Positions 10,460 through 18,902 of a stretch of DNA of 34,638 bases are shown one piece after another; the first letter of the stretch is position 1; each line of letters starts with the position of its first letter. The position numbers and the translations under genes were made by a program. Source of the stretch: Pigoraptor chileana (Eukaryota > Opisthokonta > Filasterea); the NCBI GenBank assembly GCA_943704495.1, contig CALSCR010001704.1:1-34638 (forward strand), written 5' to 3'. The notes under the pieces are model-generated. The model did not search any database. It was not told the origin of the DNA and saw only the letters and a program-made list of their open reading frames with translations.

Positions 10460-11816
10460 TCAGATGAGTTTCAAAGCTGTACGACGTTCCCCATTCAAAC
10501 ACCCGCGTACCCAATCATCATCCCACATCAACAGCTTCACTGCGAAATCGATATGAGACTTGTACTTATCGCGCGTCGTTTGTGCTGCGCCGAGTTTCTC
10601 GCTCTCCTTCGTCGTGCAAGCTATGAACGTGCTGAGAGTTTCCTTGCATAAGGGGCTTAACGGCGGCAACGAGGTTTGCGAAACCCCGCTCCGCCAGTAC
10701 GATGACGCCAGCCATCATGTAGTAGTCGATGTCGAAAGTCTTCATCAGGCGGTATTTCAAGGTCACCCCCGCCGAATTTTCCAGTCGTGCGATGACCACC
10801 CTTCCACCGCCATTCAGAAAGAGTGAGCTTGCCTTTAGCGTCGAACTTGAATGCGACACTGTCGATGCCCATCTCCGACTTCCAATAACAGAAATGACCG
10901 TCGAGTGCCCTGAGCGAGTCGGCAGTTGCCCTAACGTCGTCGATACAAAGGACTTTCTTGCTGATGGATAGTTGACGGCGAGTATTTCCCAAACGCGGCC
11001 GCAAAGGGAGGGAAGTTTGCGAGGTGGGGGCGCAAGATGGCCTCCATGAGAGTTCCAGCGTTAATGCTACCACTGCCGAGTACCATCTCAAACATAAGGG
11101 AAAGAGCCGTGGCGTCCTTGCTGCTGACGCCTTTGAAGTATACAAGGGCGTCGATGGGTCTTGTAAATTGATGGCTGGAACGTATCCGCGAGATCCGACT
11201 TCGTCGGTAGAGCAGCCCACCGTCAATCCAGTCCTCGATGAGTCGCGTGGCATTGCTCTCCTTGCACACCGCAGAAAGGTAACGAGTGAGGTCATCCAGC
11301 GACACGTCGACATCTTCGGGACAGAGGCACGGCGCATCCGAGCTTAACAGACGATCGAGTACCTCTCCATTCAATTTCATAAATTGCACGGCTAGAAAGA
11401 ACTTATTGGACGAATCGTGGTATGTAGTATCGGGCTTCAGCTTCCCATAGCGAGGCTTTGGCATTTGACCTCCCGCCAACGATTGTACATAGGTATGAAC
11501 ACAGCGACCAATACCGCCCGTTACAAGTGAAGAGCATCTTGTCAATGAACCCGGCTCCGTCAGCCGGTCGACAAGCTGCGGGTATCGCAGCGCGAGATAC
11601 ATGTTAAGGCTCGTCGTGGAACGCAGCGCAGGAACATAGTGAAAGCTGCAGCTGCCCGTTAAAATCGGGGTACATGGCAAAGCGGCTGTCACGTGCGCAC
11701 GAGAAAAGACGAGAGCGGAGCAGAGCAGAAGATCCCGAGGGCACCAGGCACGTCTCGGGCAATTTGTGGAAGCTAGTAACCATGTTCACGCGCGTCCGAT
11801 ATGAAGCATCAAACAT
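10460..11816 (-). pseudogene. Unrecognised gene, frames interrupted
   Basis: The minus strand carries four to five overlapping open segments in changing frames: 11816-11604 (ATG start), 11692-10931, 11337-10657, 10859-10566 and 10669-10460. Each reads like real protein rather than shadow: for instance YLALRYPQLVDRLTEPGSL, IDALVYFKGVSSKDATAL, FCYWKSEMGIDSVAFKFD and RLMKTFDIDYYMMAGVIV. No GT-AG introns were found that would explain all of the frame changes, so a decayed gene of roughly 400 or more residues is the simplest reading; short atypical introns remain possible. I do not recognise the family; no transposase, reverse transcriptase or integrase motif is visible. Two CACGTG boxes lie between its start and TRAPPC6, suggesting it once shared a divergent promoter. 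Confidence 0.5.
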
Positions 11817-12047
11817 GCATGCTGAGCATATAGGTGGATAGGATAGATGTATATGATGGATGCATGATTAGATGCGGACGGATGCATATCCTGAACTACC
11901 GGCATTCAGGACGATGCTGACTAGCACGTGACCACACCAAGGATCACGTGACCACAGTTTGTACGGTGGTTATTAAAAGGAGAGATTCACACATTATCCA
12001 CAATCAAAACAACATTCCCATCCGCGCACAGCACACGAGGCACACAA
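11817..12047. promoter_or_regulatory. TRAPPC6 upstream region with paired E-boxes
   Basis: CACGTG at 11925 and 11945, both followed by ACC (CACGTGACC), 20 bases apart and about 100 bases before the TRAPPC6 start codon. A GATG/GATA-rich low-complexity patch lies at about 11820-11890. Confidence 0.6.
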
Positions 12048-13259
12048 ATGGCGTCACCAAGCGCAAATAATGTTGCGTGGGCAACAACAACGCCGGGGTC
12101 CATCGCTGGTCTCTCGTCATCGACACGGGAGGTCGCGGAGAGCGCGTTTGAGCTGCTGCACTCAGCCATTGTCGATTACGTCGTGTCTTCCACTCCCGAA
12201 ACGGCGGGGAAGAAGGTGCGCTGATCAAGCTTGTTTTGGCGCCATACGTTGCGGCAGGTCCGACTCATGTGTGTGTGTGTATGTTATTGGACTCAGATGC
12301 TCGCTGTGATGCAGCAGTCCTCGGTTGAAATAGCTAGTCGACATCCTGCTACAACTCAATGATGTGTTATTTCGACTGTCCACAGGAGGAGATTTATTTC
12401 AAACTGGAGCGTCTTGGCTTCCGAGTTGGACAGAGCCTTCTTGAGAGGTATGTATGTCCCCGCTTGCATGTTGAATTCAGCATAGAAGTGAAGGAAGATG
12501 CCTTTTCTATTTTATTGTGATGAGGTGGGATGTCTTACTCCAGCACTGCAGAAGTTGTGCGAATAGTGCATCATTGTCTCACACACCACAATTCTCCCCG
12601 TGGCAATGGCTTATTTACAGGCAAACACGTGACGTCCCGCGGTTCAGAGATCAGTTGGAAGCCATCAAATTTATTTGCAAAGATTTGTGGATTGTTCTCT
12701 TTAGGAAGCAAATCGACAACCTGCGAACTAATTATCGGGTATCTAGCTGTGTATTTTCGTTTGCTTTGTGCAGCGTGGGCTGTGCTGTGTATGTTTGTGT
12801 GTGTTTGTGTTTGTATGTCGCTGTATGTGTGTGTGCGCTGTATGTGTGCGTACGCGTGTTCGTGGGCGCTCTGCCCTTAATCATATGAGTAGTGTAAAAG
12901 ACATTGTTACATTTGAAGCCACTGAGGTGTACTTCGGTGCATGGTTATTCATTTGTGTCAGTAGGCTGTGTCGGATGGCCACTCTCTTATCTTCTTGAGA
13001 GGGGCGCACTTTTTCTACCATTCTCAGTCTTTCGAGCAAACTAATCTCGTGTATATGTCTGTTGTGTGTGTGTGTGTGTGCACGCGTGCAGGGAGTATAT
13101 GTCCTTCACGACAACAAATTCCGCATGCTCGCACAGATGTCAAAGGGATCGCAATTTGTTGACTTGGCCAGCCCTGTGAGTTTCTGTGAATTACCCTGTA
13201 CTGCTGTCACGTTCTATCATTCGTTTGCATTTTAGGTGCCTGTGTTGTGCGTGTGTGCG

Positions 13260-13292
<33 letters not shown>

Positions 13293-13885
13293 TGTGTGTG
13301 CGTTGTGTATGTGTGTGCGTTGTGTGTGTGTGTGCGCGAGAAGATGTAAGAATTGAGTGCGTATGCATGTGTTTATTGTAAATCTTGACAGTGTCACGAA
13401 CGGTCCTTGCATTCGCCGTCCAAATCAATTTCGTGTCTGTGGTTTTTGGGGTATGATCTCTCATATCTCTTTCCCACCGCTGTCTTGCCAGTATCTTGCG
13501 TTCACGTGCGGCCTCGTGCGTGGTGGGCTTGCCAACCTCGGGATCAGCTCTGTTGTCACTGCAGAAGTAACAACTATGCCGGCCTGTGAGTTTTCCTTTC
13601 GTTTGTTTGTGGTCGGTGGTTGTGGTTGTGGTTGTGTATGCGTTTGTGTTTTGTGTTTGTTGCGTGCATCCGAAGGAAGCCGCAACTATGCGCAAGAGTT
13701 GATCTCACACCACACAACATATGCGACTGTCGATATGTGACAGCGAATAGAAGCGGCGGAGATTGTCATTTCTATTGCGTGGCTGATACACACACACCTC
13801 ACTATACACCACCCTTGTTTAATTAACCCTTGTTGCAGGCACATTTCAAATCAAGGTATACACTGGCGACCAGGCTGCATCTTGA
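12048..13885 (+). CDS. TRAPPC6: TRAPP complex subunit 6 (Trs33/TRAPPC6)
   Basis: Core subunit of the TRAPP complexes, which act as GEFs for Rab1/Ypt1-type GTPases in ER-Golgi and Golgi traffic; Bet3-fold family. Exons 12048-12215, 12386-12447, 12621-12738, 13092-13175, 13492-13585 and 13839-13885 join in phase to 190 residues. Matches to human TRAPPC6B recalled from memory: KLERLGFRVGQSLLER, IKFICKDLWIVLFRKQIDNL, GVYVLHDNKFRMLAQMS, YLAFTCGLVRGGLANLGI, and VVTAEVTTMPACTFQIKV. It is longer than the usual 155-160 residues because of a Ser/Thr/Ala-rich N-terminal extension of about 35 residues before FELLHSAIVDYVV, and it ends VYTGDQAAS instead of the short QKL-type tail. Introns 3 and 4 carry TG microsatellites. 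The start is the first ATG in frame, in context ACAAATGG. Confidence 0.93.
13241..13336 (+). repeat. (TG)n microsatellite in TRAPPC6 intron 4
   Basis: TG run broken by TATG and TGCGT units. A related TG-rich tract lies in intron 3 at about 12785-12860. Confidence 0.85.
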
Positions 13886-14028
13886 GCGCCAGCTGTCCGC
13901 GTCGTTGCACACTGCATCCCAAACAATCGCGTTTATTTCAATCAGTTGTCTTACATTACTCATTAAAAGGGGTATTGAAATTTTGCTGTTGCGGTACCGC
14001 CAAATTGAGCCTCATTTTTTGAGAACTT

Positions 14029-14274
14029 GCAGTAAAATCCACCGCTACTTTTGCGGTACCGCAAATTTCCGAATTACCCGAAATGCAAACGTTTTGACGT
14101 GAGAGGCTCAGAACAGAAAGTTGACGGCAGAACGGACTGCTATTCGATTGAGAGTCGTCTTTGTAATTGGATGTCAACAAACTGCAACAGAATATTGGAA
14201 ATCGCACTTTTTCAAGCCAGCGCCGGGCTTACATTTGTGGTACCGCAAAAGTAGCGGTGAATTTCAGTTACTGC
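14029..14274. repeat. Palindromic repeat element (MITE-like) with GCGGTACCGC cores
   Basis: Left arm 14029-14066 and right arm 14233-14274 are near-perfect inverted complements over about 38 bases (CCACCGCTACTTTTGCGGTA pairs with TACCGCAAAAGTAGCGGTG), separated by about 166 bases. Each arm holds a GGTACC-centred palindrome. A third copy of GCGGTACCGC lies just outside at 13991. The form suits a non-autonomous DNA transposon or foldback element. No target-site duplication was identified and no transposase is present. Confidence 0.55.
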
Positions 14275-14792
14275 AACTTTCGTACACTTTAGCTTACAGT
14301 AAAATTCCCTGACTTTAAAGGGCACTGCCGACAGCACCCAAGATGAACTATTTGTTTACCGCAGCTGTCCCGTGTGTACTGACAGCCATGAGTGGTATTG
14401 TAGCAGGGGTCTTTTCGCTTGCAATTGTAACCCTTGCCATGACCCTAGGGGCCAATGCAAACATCACCACCCCGGATGTTGTATTAGGTCGCATCCGGGG
14501 CAGCAGATCGGATATATCACGTGATCGCGAGTCCACATTCCTTCACCCGTTTTGAAATTTCGCAGCGGCGATGGTCACGTTGGTTGTTTATTGGTGGGCA
14601 TCCAAAACTGCGCTTTTAAGTTGTTTAGATTTGAGAATTACTACGAAAACACGCCATTGGCAGTATTGGATGAATTGCTATTTAGTGTTGTCGACCACAC
14701 CTGGTCTGTATGGCGGACTGACTTAATCGTCGGCCGGGTTTGCGATCCCCCGCCGGTCGCCACATCTTTGTTTTGGGTGAAACGTGCCGGAA
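14275..14792. promoter_or_regulatory. Upstream region of the coiled-coil gene
   Basis: One CACGTG box at 14518 in the symmetric form ATCACGTGAT, about 270 bases before the ATG. A 70-codon frame starting at ATG 14343 reads as one hydrophobic segment followed by a polar tail. It ends shortly after the E-box, has no support from a family, and is probably chance. Confidence 0.45.
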
Positions 14793-17700
14793 ATGATGGC
14801 TGCAATGGCTGACGACGAATGGGTCGAGGCCGAGATTCGGCGGCAACTTGAAGCACTTGAAGCGCAAGAGTTGACTGCAAAGTTGATGAGCAAGCACATT
14901 GCGAGCACAACGCAACTCGCTGGGGGGGAACAGTTGGGCGGTGTGAGCGCCACGGGCGATATTGCGAGCGACGGCGACGACGACGACGACGAGTACGATG
15001 ACATTGACAGCGACAAAACGCGGGAAGTGTGGGCAAAGCGGCTTGACTATCCCCGCCGTGCTGTGACCTCCGCAGATGGCGTTGCGATTGAGGACGTGGA
15101 CGACGCCGCAGTGGAAGAGTCCGAGCCTGTTCGGCGCCTTATGGAAGCCCATCGCATCACCGAGACAGTCCTTGAGCAACGCGAGCGCACATTGCTCAAT
15201 GAAGACGCGGATGAGGGTGACGATGGGGCAGCTGCTACTGCGTCACGTGATGATAGGCGAGCGTCTATTGCCGCCGCAACTTCGGTCACTGACATGTACC
15301 GCGCGGCGGTGTGCGAAATGGCGAACGAGCTGGACGTGGACGCGACAGCTGCCGCCGCCCCTGTGATGGAGGAGATGCGGAGGGAGTCTGAGCAAGTGCG
15401 CACTGAGATGAAGGGCAGCGGTGGAATGGGCGCGCAGGGTGGGCTTGTCGCCATGGACGCCGAGGGTGTGCGTGTCTTCCAGCAAATAGCGGCGGAGAGG
15501 GAGCGCCGCCGCCGCGAAATTGAGGCGGAAATCGCAAACGAGAGCAAGCGCTCGCAGTTGGCGCTGGAGGAAACGGACCGAGCGATGCAGGCGCAGTCGG
15601 TGGATGCGCATCAGCGCCTGGACGAAAAGATGCGGCGACAGTCGGTGCAGTTTGAGCGCGAACGGCGGGTGCAAGTGGCCAGACTGGAACTTCTTGCTGC
15701 AAACTCAGCACGTTCTGCGGCTGCACGTGACCGCTCGGATTCGTTGAATTGCAGAGATGCCGCCAAAGAAGCGCTTGTCGCCGCGCGCGCATTGCTTTCT
15801 GCAGAGGAGTGGGATGTCGCTCGTGCCGTTACAGACGAAATGGACGCCGTTGACGGGTACAAGAATGTTGCGGCTGAGCTTGCATCGTACACTGCGCGCC
15901 TACCAGAGGTGAGAGAGGAACGGGCGCGGATGGAAGAAGCACTCACTCGGACGACCCATGAATGCGATGCGTTGCGGCGGATGTGTGACGAGCGAGACGC
16001 AATGGCTGTGGCTGCGCGGGCATCACGTGATGCACTTCTGGGTGACCTCCGTGCTGTGGACGCCGATGTGGTGGCCATGGCAGCGCGCATTGACGTCTCC
16101 AACAAAGAACTTGTCGACTCGAAGCGACGGCTGGCGACTGCGGAGGCTGAGTTGGTGCAGAGACAGTGTGCCTTCGAGATTGCCGTATCAAATGCCGCGG
16201 ATGAGTTGCGTGCGGTGGCGGAGGAGGCTCGGTTGGCGCGACAGAGGGAGGCGGACCGTCTGCAGCGGGAGCGAGAAGAGGTTGAGCGCCGCAAGGCAGA
16301 AGTAGAGCGCCTGAAGAGAGAGGAAGAGGGGCGCCTTAAAAAGGAAGCGGAGGAGCGGCTTCGGAAAGAAGAGGAAGCGCGCTTGAATAGGGAGGCCGAG
16401 GAGCGACGGAAAAGGGATGCGGAGGAATTCCAGAAAAGGGAAGCCGAGGAGCGTCGCAGGCAAAGTGAAGAAGAGGAGCGCCGAAAAAGAGCAGAGGAGG
16501 AGCGTCGCAGGCATAGTGAAGAAGAGGAGCGCCGAAAAAGGGAAGAGGATGAGCGTCGCAGGCAAAGTGAAGAAGAGGAGCGCCGAAAAAGGGCCGAGGA
16601 AGAGCGCCGAAAAAGGGAAGGGGACGATGAAAGTCGAAAACGGCTGGAGGAGGAACGTCGCTCCCAAACAGAGTTCGAAGGTCACCTGGTTAGGGAAGAC
16701 GGAGAGCAACGTAGGAGAGTGGAGGCGGACGACATTCGAAAGAGGGAAGCCGAGGAGCGTCGTCGAAAATTTGAAGAGGAAGAAGCCCGAATCCAGCAAG
16801 AGGAAGATCGCCTTAGGAAATTGGAGGCGGATGAGCTCCGTATAAGGGAAGAAGAGGAGCAGGACCGCCGTAGTCGATTGGCAACGGATGAGCGCAGCAA
16901 ACAAGAGGCGGAAGCTGCTTCGGGATCCAGCACACAACTGCGACTGCGAGAGGACGAGCGGCGACCGACGGAGCCGGAGGCACAGGCACACCCTGCGCAA
17001 CGCCTTCGGGAGAGCATCCATGCCGTTGTTGGACCTGATGCTTCCCGAAGACCACCGCTCCCACCAGGACACACGCAACGCCCCATCGATCGCACCTCTG
17101 CTGCCGTTCGGATACAGGCGTGCTTCAGGGGCTACTCGTTGCGCAAGCGTCTCCTGTCGGTGCTTCAGTCGGCGCGTTACGTGGACGACGACGGTTTTGA
17201 CTATGGTGAGGTAGACCTTGCCACGCTGGACTTTGCCGATGACGACACGGATGCTCGTTTCAATGCTCTCTCGCCACCCATGCAGCCGCCTGCCATGTAT
17301 CCGCAGCAGTTTGCCGCCGCCAACAGTTATCCTCCCGGTGGACCCACGAGGAGTTGGGCAGGCGCGCCCAATGCAGTGCCGTACGATGCGCGCGGCCCTG
17401 TGCCTCCGGGTATGACGTATCCACAGCCGCCGCGGCCACCGTATCCCGTCGCAAGGCCGCAGGTGCACGCAGGGGGGCAGCCGTACGCCGACCCAGCGAG
17501 CGGAGCAGGGTGGGCACCCTACTATCCACCCCCTCCACCACAGATCTATCCATATCCATACCCGCACCAGGGCCCGCCGCCAGTGCCGCGCAGCTATTAC
17601 GATCAGCGACCGCCTCACCAACAGGCACAGACACAGGCACATGCACAGGCACACCTGCATGGGGCAGGTGCGCGCCCGCTGGTCCACCCAGGGACGGGCC

Positions 17701-18566
17701 AGGTGCATCCCTCCGCCCCCGGCTATAATTCGCTGTATGAATTCTACGATCTGCGACGCCCGCGTGGCGACGAGGATGATACACAGCTTCCGCAGCAGCC
17801 CGCTCCTCAACCACCCTTTCGAGGCGCCGGCATGGACAGTGTCCATACACCTCGCCGCCCCTTGCACGACACTTACGACGATGGCGGTGATGATGAATCG
17901 TGCTCCCCTGACAACGCATCCAGCCGCGCGCCGCCGTCGGAAAGCGGGGAGAGCGTGCGGTCACGGGACCACGACATCACATACGAGTGGGGCTTTAAGG
18001 AGGACAGTGCTGCGGCGCAGGCCTTCTTAAAGCGCACGCACAAGCTGCGCAAGATGAAGCAGGGCGCCGCGCGGAGGAAGAAGCACGCCGACCCAGGCCA
18101 ACGCCTCAGCGTATTCCGACGGCTGTCCGAGAACCAGCCGACTGCGCCCACCGCACCGCCACCAAAGAAGCCGAGTGGTCGTCCCATGGATATCGAGGAT
18201 GGTCACGTGCCGTACCGTGTGTCCCTGCCGAAGATCGAGTCTCCCACATCCCGGGGACTACAGGTATGTTTGCTCAGTGAGTCAGGTTTCTTGTTATTTT
18301 CATTGCCTTCCTATGCGTCATTTATTCCACACATCCTCTCTTATGTCACTCCCCCTCTTTTGTACTTCATCCAGCGTGCATGGCAGGCACCGTCACCACA
18401 GGGAAGCACCACCGGCATGACACCCCCCGCTGTCGGCCGTGGATCGCGGCCGGACTCCACTGCATCTCTCGGGCCCGATGAGCAGTCGACGACCGAGAAG
18501 GTTCGCTTCCCGCCACTTCGGCAAGGCAGTGGGCAAAACCTTGTCGGTCAGCGACACTACATGTAA
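14793..18566 (+). CDS. Large coiled-coil protein with an IQ motif and Pro/Tyr-rich C-terminal region
   Basis: Two exons, 14793-18263 and 18375-18566, give 1220 residues. The frame is open from a GTG at 14784, but the first ATG is 14793. Order: helical N-terminus; acidic patch near residue 60 (DGDDDDDEYDDIDSD); long heptad-rich coiled coil about 200-720, its last third an Arg/Glu/Lys-rich single-helix-like stretch; an IQ calmodulin-binding motif at 774-784 (IQACFRGYSLR); a Pro/Tyr/Gln-rich disordered region about 830-1000; then a short conserved-looking helix near 1061 (YEWGFKEDSAAAQAF) and a basic tail. The EWGF helix recalls, from memory, the C-terminus of some IQ/coiled-coil cilia-associated proteins, unverified. 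No catalytic domain. A cytoskeletal or scaffolding role under calmodulin control is inferred. Converges with RPB2. Confidence 0.8.
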   Translation: MMAAMADDEWVEAEIRRQLEALEAQELTAKLMSKHIASTTQLAGGEQLGGVSATGDIASDGDDDDDEYDDIDSDKTREVWAKRLDYPRRAVTSADGVAIEDVDDAAVEESEPVRRLMEAHRITETVLEQRERTLLNEDADEGDDGAAATASRDDRRASIAAATSVTDMYRAAVCEMANELDVDATAAAAPVMEEMRRESEQVRTEMKGSGGMGAQGGLVAMDAEGVRVFQQIAAERERRRREIEAEIANESKRSQLALEETDRAMQAQSVDAHQRLDEKMRRQSVQFERERRVQVARLELLAANSARSAAARDRSDSLNCRDAAKEALVAARALLSAEEWDVARAVTDEMDAVDGYKNVAAELASYTARLPEVREERARMEEALTRTTHECDALRRMCDERDAMAVAARASRDALLGDLRAVDADVVAMAARIDVSNKELVDSKRRLATAEAELVQRQCAFEIAVSNAADELRAVAEEARLARQREADRLQREREEVERRKAEVERLKREEEGRLKKEAEERLRKEEEARLNREAEERRKRDAEEFQKREAEERRRQSEEEERRKRAEEERRRHSEEEERRKREEDERRRQSEEEERRKRAEEERRKREGDDESRKRLEEERRSQTEFEGHLVREDGEQRRRVEADDIRKREAEERRRKFEEEEARIQQEEDRLRKLEADELRIREEEEQDRRSRLATDERSKQEAEAASGSSTQLRLREDERRPTEPEAQAHPAQRLRESIHAVVGPDASRRPPLPPGHTQRPIDRTSAAVRIQACFRGYSLRKRLLSVLQSARYVDDDGFDYGEVDLATLDFADDDTDARFNALSPPMQPPAMYPQQFAAANSYPPGGPTRSWAGAPNAVPYDARGPVPPGMTYPQPPRPPYPVARPQVHAGGQPYADPASGAGWAPYYPPPPPQIYPYPYPHQGPPPVPRSYYDQRPPHQQAQTQAHAQAHLHGAGARPLVHPGTGQVHPSAPGYNSLYEFYDLRRPRGDEDDTQLPQQPAPQPPFRGAGMDSVHTPRRPLHDTYDDGGDDESCSPDNASSRAPPSESGESVRSRDHDITYEWGFKEDSAAAQAFLKRTHKLRKMKQGAARRKKHADPGQRLSVFRRLSENQPTAPTAPPPKKPSGRPMDIEDGHVPYRVSLPKIESPTSRGLQVCLLSESGFLLFSLPSYASFIPHILSYVTPPLLYFIQRAWQAPSPQGSTTGMTPPAVGRGSRPDSTASLGPDEQSTTEKVRFPPLRQGSGQNLVGQRHYM
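16449..16601 (+). repeat. 51-base in-frame tandem repeat (3 copies) in the coiled-coil gene
   Basis: Units 16449-16499, 16500-16550 and 16551-16601 encode 17-residue copies of ERRRQSEEEERRKRAEE with one or a few changes. The near identity at DNA level points to recent expansion; more diverged units flank it. Confidence 0.85.
18264..18374 (+). other. Intron with no stop codon, length a multiple of three
   Basis: Donor GTATGT at 18264 follows CAG; acceptor TTCATCCAG ends at 18374. Both cuts are in phase 0 and the 111 bases stay open. The sense composition (T/C-rich, hydrophobic translation) is unlike the surrounding coding sequence, which supports an intron. Confidence 0.75.
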
Positions 18567-18902
18567 TATAATCGACAATAGGCACCCAAAAACCAAACAC
18601 AGCAATCAAACACAGCAATCATACACATCATATTGAACTTGTGTATGTAGCGTCATGTTGGGGTCGGCGGATCAGAAGTGGTTCACCACCTCATCGCAAT
18701 CTTTATACAAAGCACAGCCATACGCACACACACTGTGGGCGCGGGGGCTCTGGTAGAACTCAGGAGCTGCTGAGACATCGAAGCACACCCAAAAATGAGC
18801 GCCGTCCAACAAACAACAGCGAACTCAGGCATGCCCAAGCGGAATGGAACAACGGCAGGCACGGCGGAATGCACACACACACACACACAGGACGATTGGT
18901 GA
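18567..18902. other. Convergent 3' intergenic region
   Basis: 336 bases between the stop codons of the coiled-coil gene and RPB2. It contains a short CA run at about 18871-18889 and no supported gene. Confidence 0.5.

Noticed and set aside
10086-10556. 156-codon plus-strand frame
   Set aside because: No ATG start; partly antisense to a more protein-like minus-strand segment; no motif.
14784-14792. GTG start for the coiled-coil protein
   Set aside because: A nuclear eukaryotic gene should start at ATG; the first in-frame ATG is 14793.
16188-17867. 559-codon open frame on the minus strand
   Set aside because: It is the antisense shadow of the Glu/Arg-rich coiled-coil gene; biased codons on the sense strand keep the antisense open. 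It has no family features.
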